A stretch of DNA of 64,000 nucleotides from VAZQ01 sp036557665 (lineage in GTDB: Bacteria; Pseudomonadota; Alphaproteobacteria; Rhizobiales; Xanthobacteraceae): the NCBI GenBank assembly GCA_036557665.1, contig DATBHG010000048.1, forward strand, positions 71,363 to 135,362, given 5' to 3'. A program made the translations under genes and the position numbers. The notes below the pieces were generated by a model. It was given only the letters and a program-made list of their open reading frames with translations. It had not been told where the DNA came from and made no database searches. Positions within the stretch are counted from its first letter, which is position 1; each line of letters starts with the position of its first letter. Positions 52,178 to 60,079 of this stretch are shown one piece after another.

Positions 52178-52705
52178 CGCCTCTCTCCGTGGCTCGTCGG
52201 GCCGCGATCGCAATGATCGTGGCCGGCTCGACAATTAGCACACCCGCAAAGCGGATGGCCCGTACTACTCACTGGCGAGGCGATCGAAGGAAATCATTAA
52301 TGCCGCGTTCCGTTCGTAGGGGCGCGGCACTGCCGCGCCCCGCTCAGCCGCCCGTAAACGGATGCGGGGCGACCCGGTGGGTCGCCTCTACGCAACCCGG
52401 AATGGTATCAGCCCGGCTCCGGTCTCTACTGCCTGGAGGTCCGATCGTTCACCAACAAACAATTCGAGCTGTGACGTTCGCGACGAGCAGCCAAGCCCGC
52501 TCCGCCAGATCCCGATGACGCCGGATTTTCAGCGCCACGATCAAAACAGCCCCTCTGCCCTTTTCCCGTTCCATCGGCAACGTGCAGAATATTTGCTGCA
52601 GTGCGTGAGTCTGCAGGTAACCCAAACTGTGAATGCCGCCTGGTCAGTGCCTTGAGCGGCGCTCAAGACATAAAATTGCCCGTTGCCGGAGGTAGAACGA
52701 CCGTC
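52178..52705. other. Intergenic region before the L,D-transpeptidase-like gene
   Basis: 528 bp with no supported gene. It holds repeat copy 2 at 52316-52391; the remaining sequence has short frames without family motifs. A promoter for the plus-strand gene at 52706 is expected but not recognised. Confidence 0.5.
52316..52391. repeat. 76-bp palindromic repeat, GTAGGGGCG family, copy 2 (inverted relative to copy 1)
   Basis: Ends GTAGGGGCG and CGCCTCTAC (one mismatch). The hairpin order GCGGCACTGCCGC then GGCGACCC...GGGTCGCC is the reverse of copy 1, and the complement of its middle (ATCCGTTTAC) matches that of copy 1 (ATCCATTTAC). Lies upstream of the lactonase gene. Confidence 0.8.
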
Positions 52706-53380
52706 ATGCGATACCTGGTTGCGACCTTGCTCGCCTTGATTTCCGTCCCCGCTGGGGCGAGCTCGCTCGATTCCCTTTTGCAACAAGCCCAGGATCTCGG
52801 CGCTCCTGTGGCCGCTGCTCGGCGCGCCTTTCAGATCTCGCATCAGCCGATTTTTTCCAAAAAAGACGTACTCGCGGTCTTTGATATTTCGCGTCCTTCG
52901 GCGGAGAAACGATTTTACCTCTTCGATTTCAAATCAGGTCGGGTGACAGCCCACTACGCAGCCCATGGAAAAGACAATGGACCCAACGCAAAAGCCGTCA
53001 AATTCAAAGGCTTCCGGACGGACCTGGACATGGTGCCGCTGGGCCCGCTCAAGACCGCTCATTCCGAAGTGATGGGTCACTACAAGACGATCGTGGACCG
53101 GTATGACGGAACGGTTTACCCAAACATGATAGTTGCGGCTCTCGAGGGCGCCGCCTCCTACAACAGCTACATCAATCACACTCCGCCGTTCAAATGGATC
53201 ATCCACCCGAACTGGTACACCACCGCTGCATTTCGCGCCAAAAATAACGGGATGCTCGGGAGAAGCAACGGTTGCATTACCCTCGATCCAGTCGAGAACA
53301 ACCAGCTCATCACGCGGCTGCAGGATGGGGCCCTGGTTTATGTGACGGTCGGAGATGACCCGATCGAAAAGTATTTGTAA
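52706..53380 (+). CDS. Murein L,D-transpeptidase catalytic-domain-like exported protein (YkuD_2 type)
   Basis: 224 residues. Signal peptide 1-18 (MRYLVATLLALISVPAGA). The core has VLAVFDISRPSAEKRFYL, VTAHYAAHGKDNGPNA and the late GRSNGCITLDP, where the Cys (about residue 190) with its SxGC context is the nucleophile of L,D-transpeptidases, and a His in the INHTPPFKWIIHPNW stretch is a plausible partner. Length is normal for the YkuD_2 group. Predicted to cross-link or trim peptidoglycan in the periplasm. ATG 52706 follows GGAGGTAGAACG. It stands alone. Confidence 0.85.
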   Translation: MRYLVATLLALISVPAGASSLDSLLQQAQDLGAPVAAARRAFQISHQPIFSKKDVLAVFDISRPSAEKRFYLFDFKSGRVTAHYAAHGKDNGPNAKAVKFKGFRTDLDMVPLGPLKTAHSEVMGHYKTIVDRYDGTVYPNMIVAALEGAASYNSYINHTPPFKWIIHPNWYTTAAFRAKNNGMLGRSNGCITLDPVENNQLITRLQDGALVYVTVGDDPIEKYL

Positions 53381-53532
53381 CGGCTGGGCCCGCGACTCGA
53401 ACGCCTCTCGGCTTGGTTTCCATCCCGGCATTCCCGGCCGTAGCGTTTCGCTCCCATCCCAATACGCTGCGTCCGCAGTAGGCGGGCGATGGGCCTGCGC
53501 TCCTGTGCGAGCAGGGGCTTCCACGTATTCCG

Positions 53533-54255
53533 CTACGGGGCCTGGCACGCCACGATAGCCTCCGGTCGCGTCCGGCTTGCGACGGACGGGGGCGCAAAGA
53601 TCGCAAGATAGGCGTCGCTGCCCGTGAGCCGATCGAAGCTGATCTCGCGATATCCGACGGCGGCGAGCTCACACCGCAGGAGACTTGGCGGGGTGCCATG
53701 CCTGGAGGTTGGTCCCAGGGCGTCGACAATGCCCACGCGCGCGTCGGGCTTGAGCGCAGGGACCAGGTTGTAGAGCAGGGCATAAGGCTGTGCGATCTCG
53801 TGGTACATGTGCACCAGAATCGCAATGTCGATCGAGCCCTCCGGCAACCTCGGATCGTGCGGGTCGCCGCGGTCGATTGCAACGTTGCGCAGTCCGAGAT
53901 CGCGTACCCGCTTGCGCAGGCTCAGCAAATACTCGGGCACGACGTCCTCTGCGATGATGCGGCCGTTCGATCCGACGATCGGCGACAGCCGCGTGGTATA
54001 GTAACCGCTGCCGGCGCCGATATCTGCGACGGTCATCCCGGATTTGATGCCGAGCAGACGCACGACCTGGCCGGTTTCGCCGGCTTGGTCGCGCTCCTTT
54101 TCGCCGTGCCAGATCGGGCTGACGATGTCCGCAACCGGGCGTTGGGGTTTCGGAAAGGCGGCTGCCGGCGCGCCCGATTGCGCCGTGAGGTCCTGCGCGG
54201 TGCCTGAGAGCGTGAACCCTGCAGCAACGACGGCAATAATTGTCAGCCGCATCAT
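53533..54255 (-). CDS. Class I SAM-dependent methyltransferase with an N-terminal signal-like segment
   Basis: 240 residues. The SAM motif is VADIGAGSGYYTTRLSPIVG, followed by IIAEDVVPEYL and an acidic RGDPHDPRLPEGSIDI, as in Rossmann methyltransferases with VHMYHEIAQP as post-motif. The first 22 residues (MMRLTIIAVVAAGFTLSGTA) look like a signal peptide or anchor, which is odd since SAM is cytoplasmic; such predicted exported methyltransferases do occur in proteobacteria. Start 54255 (54252 possible). It follows the acyl-CoA synthetase gene after 17 bp, so one transcript is likely. Confidence 0.8.
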   Translation of the reverse strand: MMRLTIIAVVAAGFTLSGTAQDLTAQSGAPAAAFPKPQRPVADIVSPIWHGEKERDQAGETGQVVRLLGIKSGMTVADIGAGSGYYTTRLSPIVGSNGRIIAEDVVPEYLLSLRKRVRDLGLRNVAIDRGDPHDPRLPEGSIDIAILVHMYHEIAQPYALLYNLVPALKPDARVGIVDALGPTSRHGTPPSLLRCELAAVGYREISFDRLTGSDAYLAIFAPPSVASRTRPEAIVACQAP

Positions 54256-54272
54256 TACGACTTGAGCTCGGA

Positions 54273-55847
54273 TTACTGCTGCCCGCCGCCGCACGTGCGT
54301 GCCCACAACGCCTTCAAGTCATCGCGCCGCACCTTGCCGCGGTCGTTGCGCAGCAGGCTGTCGACGAGGACGACTTGCCGCGGGCGCTTGCGCTCAGGCA
54401 GCACGGTTGTGGCGAAGGCAAGCAGATCGGCCGCGCTTGCCGCCGTCCCCTCGACGGGCACGATGTAACACACGACTTCCTCGCCCCAGATGCGATCCGG
54501 AACACCGATGGCGGCCGCTTCGCGAACACCGGGATGCGTCATCATCGCCGCATCGATCTCGAGCGGCGCGATCGAGACACCACCACGCAGGATGACGTCC
54601 TTGACTCGCCCGGTGACGGTGACGAACCCATCCGCGTCCATGACACCGAGGTCGCCGACCCGGACGCGCTCGATCAGCCGGTAGGGCCTGCGGTCGGTCC
54701 ACTCGCCCTCGGCCGAAATGAGGGCGATGGCCGTTTGCGGGCCCCTTATGGCGATTTCACCCTCCACACCGGGCGGGCAGATATCGCCCTTGGGGTCGAG
54801 GACCGCGAGGTCCATGTGCTTCGCCTGCGGGCCCGCCGTTCCATGCTTGCGGCGATCGTGCCGATTGCCGCACAGCCAGCCGCCTTCCGAGGCTCCATAG
54901 AATTGCACGACCGGCACTCCGTAACGCTCCTCGAACTGTCGCCAGCGCTCCGGCGCGAGCGGGGCCGAGCTCGCCGTCATCAGCCGCAGCGAGGCGATCT
55001 CGGCTCGCTCGACGTCGACCGGCTGGTCGAGCAACATGTTGATCACGGTCGGAACCCCCGCCGCAACCGTGATCTTGTGCTCGCGCACCCAGTCGAAGAA
55101 GCGCGTGCGCGAGAAGCCGGCCGCCATGAACACGCTGAGCCCGAGCGTAATGAACGGCATGAAGGCGACGATCTGCGGCGACAGCCAGCTGAACGTGCGG
55201 TATTCGAGCAGGCGGTCATCCGGGCCGAGGCCGGTGAAATCAATGGTCGAGAGCCCGCATAGCCACAGGCCGAGATGATCCCACACCACGCATTTGGGGC
55301 GGTCCGTCGTGCCGGACGTTGCAAAAATGCAGCCTTCGTCGGAAGGAGCATATTCCTGACCGGCTTGGGGCAGTCGGGCGCCGCTGCTTTCGGCTCCCCG
55401 CGCGAGCATCCCGTCATCGAGCGACGTGAACGGCACGCTGCGACAAGACAGTCCGGCGGTCAACGCCTCGCCATCGAGATCGCCCTGCCGCCAAACCACG
55501 AGCCGGGGAGCGATGACGGCAAGTATGGATCGCAGATGCTCCGGCGCAATCTCGGCATGAAACGGGCACGCGCTCGCCCCGCATCGCCAGGCTGCAAACA
55601 TCAGCACCAGCTTCTCGAGACACTCTCCTGATAGAATCGCGACCCGGCTTCCCCGATCCACCCCGAGCGCTCTCATCCTCGCCGCGGTTCGATCGACGAG
55701 CTCGCGCAGAGGCCCAAACGCGACAGATCGGCGTTGATCGATGGAATGGATCGCGAGCTTGTCGGGATGGCGGTCGGCGAACTCCGCGAGAGCCGCTCCC
55801 AGCGTGCGGAACGGTATTTGCAGCCGATCGCAATCCGGCACTACCAT
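54273..55847 (-). CDS. AMP-forming acyl-CoA synthetase (ANL superfamily)
   Basis: 524 residues. The AMP-binding motif is FATSGTTDRPKCVVWD, the second core motif is PVVQFYGASEGGWL, the hinge follows VGDLGVMDADGFVTVTGRVKD, and the catalytic Lys is in LLRNDRGKVRRDDL near the C-terminus. These are complete, so the enzyme should activate a carboxylic acid to an acyl-AMP and then acyl-CoA. The substrate cannot be read. ATG 55847 follows GGAAAGGACG; the frame also allows 55862. It is first in a pair with the methyltransferase and divergent from the zinc-ribbon gene. A CitE-like lyase using CoA esters lies 1.5 kb away. Confidence 0.88.
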   Translation of the reverse strand: MVVPDCDRLQIPFRTLGAALAEFADRHPDKLAIHSIDQRRSVAFGPLRELVDRTAARMRALGVDRGSRVAILSGECLEKLVLMFAAWRCGASACPFHAEIAPEHLRSILAVIAPRLVVWRQGDLDGEALTAGLSCRSVPFTSLDDGMLARGAESSGARLPQAGQEYAPSDEGCIFATSGTTDRPKCVVWDHLGLWLCGLSTIDFTGLGPDDRLLEYRTFSWLSPQIVAFMPFITLGLSVFMAAGFSRTRFFDWVREHKITVAAGVPTVINMLLDQPVDVERAEIASLRLMTASSAPLAPERWRQFEERYGVPVVQFYGASEGGWLCGNRHDRRKHGTAGPQAKHMDLAVLDPKGDICPPGVEGEIAIRGPQTAIALISAEGEWTDRRPYRLIERVRVGDLGVMDADGFVTVTGRVKDVILRGGVSIAPLEIDAAMMTHPGVREAAAIGVPDRIWGEEVVCYIVPVEGTAASAADLLAFATTVLPERKRPRQVVLVDSLLRNDRGKVRRDDLKALWARTCGGGQQ

Positions 55848-55954
55848 CGACGTCCTTTCCACAGAAAAACAGACCGGGTTGGAGCCGCGGCTGCATCTGT
55901 CAGGACGCCGGAAGCTACAATGGAACTGCGCGAATCACCAAAGCACATTGGCAC

Positions 55955-56170
55955 ATGCGGAAAAATGCATTGGATAACGTCAGGATCGAGGTCATCTGCC
56001 GCGACTGCGGCACCGCGCAGGGCCGGCCCATCGGATATTTTCGCGACCATTCAAACCTGACCTGCCATGGCTGCGGGACAGAGATCGTCCTGGAGAACAG
56101 ACAGTTCTATGCCAGCATAGTTGAATTTGGAAAGACCATGGCGCGCCTGAGAGATCCCTGCCTGCATTGA
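55955..56170 (+). CDS. Small zinc-ribbon protein
   Basis: 71 residues with two CxxC pairs, VICRDCGTA and LTCHGCGTE, about 20 residues apart, forming a zinc ribbon. The C-terminal half is helical (ASIVEFGKTMARL). Start ATG 55955, 107 bp from the divergent synthetase start; the ribosome-binding site is weak. No partner is recognised. It could be a nucleic-acid- or protein-binding adaptor. Confidence 0.65.
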   Translation: MRKNALDNVRIEVICRDCGTAQGRPIGYFRDHSNLTCHGCGTEIVLENRQFYASIVEFGKTMARLRDPCLH

Positions 56171-56326
56171 AGCGCGCCAAAGCGCCGACGGAAATGCCAT
56201 GAGCGGCGATCGGGAAAAGGCGGTCGCCGGCCGGGCGACGGCGATTCGACACCGAGCCCGTCGATATGCCACGTCTGCTTGGAGAGATTGCAGGGCTGAA
56301 CCAATGACAAATGACAGGAGTGCCAG

Positions 56327-57298
56327 ATGGACCGCCGTTGCTTCGTGCTCGGGGCCACAAGCGTTGCCCTTGCCGGAAAATCATTCGCGCAGGAAGCATT
56401 TCCCTCCCATGCCGTCACCATCATCAACGCGTTTCCGCCGGGGGGCGCCAACGACATCGTGACCCGGCCCTTGGCCGCGGCAATGGAGCCGATCCTGAAG
56501 CAGCCGGTCGTGGTCGAGACCAAGGCCGGCGCCGCCGGGCAAGTTGGCGCGCAGTTCGTCGCCTCCGCCAAGCCGGACGGTTATACGCTGCTGTCGCACA
56601 ACACCGGGATCTCGGGCTACGCGGAGATCGACAAGCTGTTCGGCCGTCCGGTCAAGACCAGCCGCGCGGACTTCATCCCGCTTGCGCGTCTGGTCGCCGA
56701 TCCGGTTGTGCTGCTCGTCAACGATCAGCAGCCGTACAAAACTCTGAGCGAATTCATCGCAGCCGCCAAAGCGCATCCGGAGGCGCTGGTCTTCAGCTCG
56801 GGCGGGCTGTACGGCGCGAGCCATCTGCCGCTCGCGTATCTGGAAATGAAGACCGGCCCGCTGCATCTGCGTCATCTTCCGACCGCGGGCGGCGGCCCGG
56901 CCATCATGGCCATTCTCGGCAACAACGCCCAGGTCACGACCCAGTCCGTCTCGGCCACGCTGCCGCACATCAGAGTGGGAAAGCTGCGCCCCCTCGCCAT
57001 TTTCAGCGCCAGGCGCTCGAAATTGTTGCCGGATGTGCCGACCCTCAAAGAGCTCGGCTACGATGTAGAATATTATCTTTGGGTCGGGATCTTCGCGCCC
57101 AAGGGCACGCCGCCGGAAATCGTGGCCAGACTGCGAGGCGCCATAGGCGAGGCGGCTCGGTCGGACCAGCTCAGATCCACGCTCGCCAATGTCGGCCAGG
57201 AGCTCGAGTACCTCGACGGCCCGGAATTCCAGAAATTCTGGGACCTGGACGGCAAGCGGACCGACGAGGCAGTGAGGGCGATCGGCCGGCAAGGTTGA
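56327..57298 (+). CDS. Tripartite tricarboxylate transporter receptor (Bug/TctC family), Tat-like signal
   Basis: 323 residues. The signal MDRRCFVLGATSVALAG has an RR followed by CFVLG and ends at FAQEAFP. Bug motifs are FPSHAVTIINAFPPGGAND, ETKAGAAGQVGAQFVA, KPDGYTLLSHN and a central GGLYGASHLPLAYLEM. ATG 56327 follows CAGGAG. A CitE-like lyase follows after 45 bp on the same strand, with an ABM-domain gene behind it; together these suggest uptake of a C4-C6 organic acid cleaved as a CoA thioester. No tctAB genes are in the window. Confidence 0.9.
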   Translation: MDRRCFVLGATSVALAGKSFAQEAFPSHAVTIINAFPPGGANDIVTRPLAAAMEPILKQPVVVETKAGAAGQVGAQFVASAKPDGYTLLSHNTGISGYAEIDKLFGRPVKTSRADFIPLARLVADPVVLLVNDQQPYKTLSEFIAAAKAHPEALVFSSGGLYGASHLPLAYLEMKTGPLHLRHLPTAGGGPAIMAILGNNAQVTTQSVSATLPHIRVGKLRPLAIFSARRSKLLPDVPTLKELGYDVEYYLWVGIFAPKGTPPEIVARLRGAIGEAARSDQLRSTLANVGQELEYLDGPEFQKFWDLDGKRTDEAVRAIGRQG

Positions 57299-57343
57299 GC
57301 CGCAGCCGAGTTCGAAAACACACATGCAAAGAACCGATTCCCG

Positions 57344-58237
57344 ATGACCGTCCGTCCGCGCCGCAGCGTCCTTTACATGCCGGGATCGAACCCGCGAGCG
57401 ATCGAGAAGGCGCGCACGCTCCCGGCCGATACGGTCATTCTCGACCTCGAGGACTCGGTCGCGCCCGACGCCAAGACAACGGCGCGCGAGCAGATCAGGC
57501 AAGCCGTGCTGGCCGGCGGTTTCGGCGCTCGCGAGGTGGTCGTGCGCATCAATGCGCTGGATTCGAGCTGGTGGCTCGACGATCTCGACATGGTCGCCAA
57601 AGCGAAGCCCGACGCGGTGCTGGTGCCCAAGGTCTCCACCCCCGGCCATCTGGAGGATGTCGCCGAGCGGCTCATCGACATCAGCGCCGATCACAGGATC
57701 CGGGTGTGGGCGATGATGGAAACCCCGCTCGCCATGCTCAATGCGCGCGAGATCGCGGCTGCGGCAGCGGATGTGGAGACCCGGCTCGCGGCCTTCGTGA
57801 TGGGCACCAACGATCTCGCCAAGGAGACCCGGGCGCGGATCACGCCGGGGCGCGCGGCCATGCTGCCATGGCTGATGACCTGCGTCGCGGCGGCGCGCAG
57901 CTACGGCCTCGATATCCTCGACGGCGTCTACAACGATCTCAACGACGCGGAGGGCTTCGCGCGCGAATGCGGCCAAGGGCGCGACATGGGCTTCGACGGC
58001 AAGACCCTCATTCATCCGCGCCAGATCGAGCCGTGCAATGCCGCCTTCTCGCCGAGCGAGGATGAGGTGGCCCAGGCGCGGAAGATCATCGCCGCCTTCG
58101 ACCTCCCGGAGAACCGGGACAAGGGGGTGGTGCAGCTCGAGGGGCGCATGGTGGAGCGCCTGCACGCCGAGATGGCGCGGCGCACCGTGGCCATTCATGC
58201 CGCGATTGCGGCGCGCAACCCCGAAGCAGCCGCGTAG
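57344..58237 (+). CDS. CitE/malyl-CoA lyase-like (HpcH/HpaI aldolase family) CoA-ester lyase
   Basis: 297 residues. Conserved blocks are RRSVLYMPGSNPRAIEKA, ILDLEDSV, VPKVSTPGHLE, WAMMETPLAML, FVMGTNDLAKE and KTLIHPRQIEPCN, covering the Mg-binding Glu/Asp and CoA-contact residues of the CitE/Mcl group. These lyases cleave or form malyl-CoA, citramalyl-CoA and similar esters. Start ATG 57344 follows ATTCCCG. It is transcribed with the Bug receptor upstream and the ABM protein downstream, and a CoA synthetase is on the other strand close by. Confidence 0.9.
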   Translation: MTVRPRRSVLYMPGSNPRAIEKARTLPADTVILDLEDSVAPDAKTTAREQIRQAVLAGGFGAREVVVRINALDSSWWLDDLDMVAKAKPDAVLVPKVSTPGHLEDVAERLIDISADHRIRVWAMMETPLAMLNAREIAAAAADVETRLAAFVMGTNDLAKETRARITPGRAAMLPWLMTCVAAARSYGLDILDGVYNDLNDAEGFARECGQGRDMGFDGKTLIHPRQIEPCNAAFSPSEDEVAQARKIIAAFDLPENRDKGVVQLEGRMVERLHAEMARRTVAIHAAIAARNPEAAA

Positions 58238-58300
58238 CGGACGCGAAACCAGGCGCCCGCCGATTGCGTTTTCCTGCCGGGATCACGCCAGGAGAACGCC

Positions 58301-58621
58301 ATGCCCGAGATTCGCGCCAACAGCGACGTCGTCACCCAGATCACCACGGTCAAGATGCCTGCCGGCAACCAGGACGAAGTGCTCGACCTGATGGAGCAGC
58401 GCGCCAGGTTCATGGCCTCGCAGCCGGGTTTTGTCTCGGTGAGCCTGCACCGGAGCGAGGACGGCACCCACGTCGTCAACTATGTGCAATGGAGGAACCG
58501 CGAGCAGCTCGCGGCCGCGCATCACTCGCCCGAGTTCCGCAAGAAATGGCCGCGCTTCGGCGAGCTGATCCGGGAGGCCGAGCCTTGCCTCTACAACGTC
58601 AGCCACGTCGAGGCAGCCTGA
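58301..58621 (+). CDS. Antibiotic biosynthesis monooxygenase (ABM) domain protein
   Basis: 106 residues forming one ABM-type ferredoxin-like fold: VVTQITTVKMPAGNQDEVLD, FMASQPGFVSVSLHRSEDG and VVNYVQWRNREQLAAAH. Such small dimeric proteins act as cofactorless monooxygenases, haem-degrading enzymes or, often, have unknown roles. ATG 58301 follows CAGGAGAACGCC. It lies 63 bp after the CitE-like lyase and is probably its operon partner; the GTAGGGGCG repeat follows its stop. Confidence 0.82.
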   Translation: MPEIRANSDVVTQITTVKMPAGNQDEVLDLMEQRARFMASQPGFVSVSLHRSEDGTHVVNYVQWRNREQLAAAHHSPEFRKKWPRFGELIREAEPCLYNVSHVEAA

Positions 58622-58632
58622 CGGCTCCTTTC

Positions 58633-58718
58633 GTAGGGGCGACCCACCGGGTCGCCCGTGCATCCACCCGACGAGACCTGCCGTGAGCGACGCGGGCGAG
58701 GCGGTGCCTCGTCCCTAC
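58633..58718. repeat. 86-bp palindromic repeat, GTAGGGGCG family, copy 3
   Basis: Ends GTAGGGGCG (58633-58641) and CGTCCCTAC. The first hairpin GGCGACCC-ACC-GGGTCGCC is as in copies 1 and 2; the second reads GGCGAGGCGGTGCCTCG. It follows the ABM gene stop by 12 bp. Confidence 0.75.
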
Positions 58719-58730
58719 GGACAGAGTTGC

Positions 58731-58770
58731 GTAGGGGCGGCCCCGGGTCGCCCTGCATCCACCTGCCATG
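58731..58770. repeat. Half copy of the GTAGGGGCG repeat
   Basis: GTAGGGGCGG-CCCCGGGTCGCCCTGCATCCACCTG, broken to fit: it repeats the left half of copy 3 (GTAGGGGCG, GGGTCGCC, then GCATCCACC) and has no right end. Lies 12 bp after copy 3. Confidence 0.6.
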
Positions 58771-58800
58771 CTTACACCCACGGCTTTAAACCCAGGGGCC

Positions 58801-58842
58801 TCACACCCAGGGCCTCACACCCAGGGCCTCACACCCAGGGCC
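58801..58842. repeat. Three 14-bp tandem repeats at the leuD 3' end
   Basis: TCACACCCAGGGCC occurs three times in exact tandem (58801-58814, 58815-58828, 58829-58842), with a degenerate fourth copy (AAACCCAGGGGCC) at 58788-58800. The rightmost unit is the end of leuD read in reverse: it encodes the final Arg-Pro-Trp-Val and stop. Confidence 0.9.
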
Positions 58843-59434
58843 GCGCGGCTTTCGCCTTCTCCTCGAACCGCGAGATCTTGTCCCCTTTGACCAGCGTGAG
58901 CCCGATGTCGTCGAGGCCGTTGAGCAGGCAATGCTTGCGGTGAGGATCGATGTCGAATTTCACCACGCCGCCGTCGGGACCTCTGATCTCCTGATTTTCC
59001 AGATCGATGGAGAGCGTCGCATTGGCGCCGCGCTCGGCGTCATCGAACAGCTTCTCCAGATCCTCGGGCGAGACCTTGATCGGGAGCACGCCGTTCTTGC
59101 AGCAATTGTTGTAGAAGATGTCGCCGAACGAGGTGGAGATCACGCAGCGGATGCCGAAATCCATCAGCGCCCACGGCGCATGCTCGCGCGAGGAGCCGCA
59201 ACCGAAATTGTCGCCGGCGACGAGGATCCTGGCCTTGCGGTAGGCCGGCTTGTTGAGGACGAAATCGGGGTTCTCGCTGCCGTCGTCGCGATAGCGCTTC
59301 TCCGCGAACAGTCCCTGCCCGAGCCCGGTGCGCTTGATCGTCTTGAGGTACTGCTTGGGGATGACCATGTCGGTATCGACATTGATCATGCGCAGCGGCG
59401 CCGCGACGCCATCGAGCCTGGTGAATTTTTCCAT
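58829..59434 (-). CDS. leuD: 3-isopropylmalate dehydratase small subunit
   Basis: 201 residues, the usual length. It forms, with LeuC, the isopropylmalate isomerase that converts 2- to 3-isopropylmalate in leucine synthesis. Diagnostic blocks are VIPKQYLKTIKRTGLGQGLF, split as VIPKQYLKTIKR and TGLGQGLFAEKRY, DNFGCGSSREHAPWAL and FGDIFYNNCCKNGVLPIK. ATG 59434 starts MEKFTRLDGVAAPL as expected. It is separated from leuC by the metallopeptidase and secreted-protein genes, an arrangement seen in related Hyphomicrobiales. The last 14 bp are repeated in tandem downstream. Confidence 0.97.
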   Translation of the reverse strand: MEKFTRLDGVAAPLRMINVDTDMVIPKQYLKTIKRTGLGQGLFAEKRYRDDGSENPDFVLNKPAYRKARILVAGDNFGCGSSREHAPWALMDFGIRCVISTSFGDIFYNNCCKNGVLPIKVSPEDLEKLFDDAERGANATLSIDLENQEIRGPDGGVVKFDIDPHRKHCLLNGLDDIGLTLVKGDKISRFEEKAKAARPWV

Positions 59435-59504
59435 GCCTCAACTTCCCGGTCGGCTCCCCTCCGCGGGAAACCCTGGGGAGGGCGCGGGGGTCATAACCAC
59501 TCTC

Positions 59505-59524
59505 TATTATAGAGTATTATAGAG
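59505..59524. repeat. Two 10-bp direct repeats TATTATAGAG
   Basis: TATTATAGAG TATTATAGAG, between leuD and the metallopeptidase gene in otherwise GC-rich DNA. The preceding CTC makes overlapping short palindromes (CTCTATTATAGAG). Could be part of the leuD promoter -10 region; no experiment is available. Confidence 0.6.
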
Positions 59525-59557
59525 TAGCGTCTGCCCGCGAAAGGTCCGGCCGCAATC

Positions 59558-59986
59558 TCACGCAGCGCTCGCCTCGATCTGCATCATGTCGCGGTCGGAG
59601 AGGCCGAAATGATGGCCGATCTCGTGCACCAGCACGTGGGTGATGATGGCGCCCAACGTCTCCTCGTGCTCGGCCCAATAATCGAGGATGGGGCGGCGGT
59701 AGAGCCAGATCATGTTCGGCATCTGCGCCGGCGCGCTCTCGGAGCGGAACGGCAGCCCGACGCCCTGGAACAGGCCGAGAAGATCGAACTCGGTCTCCGC
59801 GCCGAGCGTTTCGAGCACCTCGTCGGTGGGGAAGTCCTCGACCCGGATCACGAGGCCCTCGCACAACGCGCGAAATTTCTGCGGCAGCCGGCGGAAGGCG
59901 GCGTCCGCGATCAGCTCGATGGCATCGAGCGTGGGCGCGGCGATGGAACGCCAGGCGAGCGGATCGGACAGATCGGCAGCGGCCAT
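59558..59986 (-). CDS. Zincin-like metallopeptidase family protein
   Basis: 142 residues. The zinc motif is LVHEIGHHFGLSDRDM (HExxH with a following His/Asp), typical of the minimal zincin family PF06262. The N-terminal half has RLPQKFRALCEGLVIRVEDF and LYRRPILDYWAEHEETL. Starts at ATG 59986 (MAAADLSDPLAW); the long open frame upstream to 60316 is composition-driven and lies opposite the secreted-protein gene. Substrate unknown; located between leuD and leuC. Confidence 0.88.
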   Translation of the reverse strand: MAAADLSDPLAWRSIAAPTLDAIELIADAAFRRLPQKFRALCEGLVIRVEDFPTDEVLETLGAETEFDLLGLFQGVGLPFRSESAPAQMPNMIWLYRRPILDYWAEHEETLGAIITHVLVHEIGHHFGLSDRDMMQIEASAA

Positions 59987-60079
59987 GCCGCAGGTTCTAA
60001 GGGAGGATATGAGCAGGGCCAAGCAGTTGACGCCGCCGCCGCAATGGGCAAGCGTAGCCCGCTCACGGGGCTGCCGGCC

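Noticed and set aside
51021..52391. Inverted repeats around the lactonase gene considered as IS ends
   Set aside because: Each repeat is itself palindromic, there is no transposase, and no target-site duplication is visible.
56311..58198. Long open frames on both strands over the Bug receptor and CitE-like lyase
   Set aside because: They overlap two recognised genes, run across their boundary and show no conserved features.
58788..58842. Tandem repeats at the leuD end considered as a CRISPR array
   Set aside because: Units are 14 bp with no spacers and are copies of leuD coding sequence.
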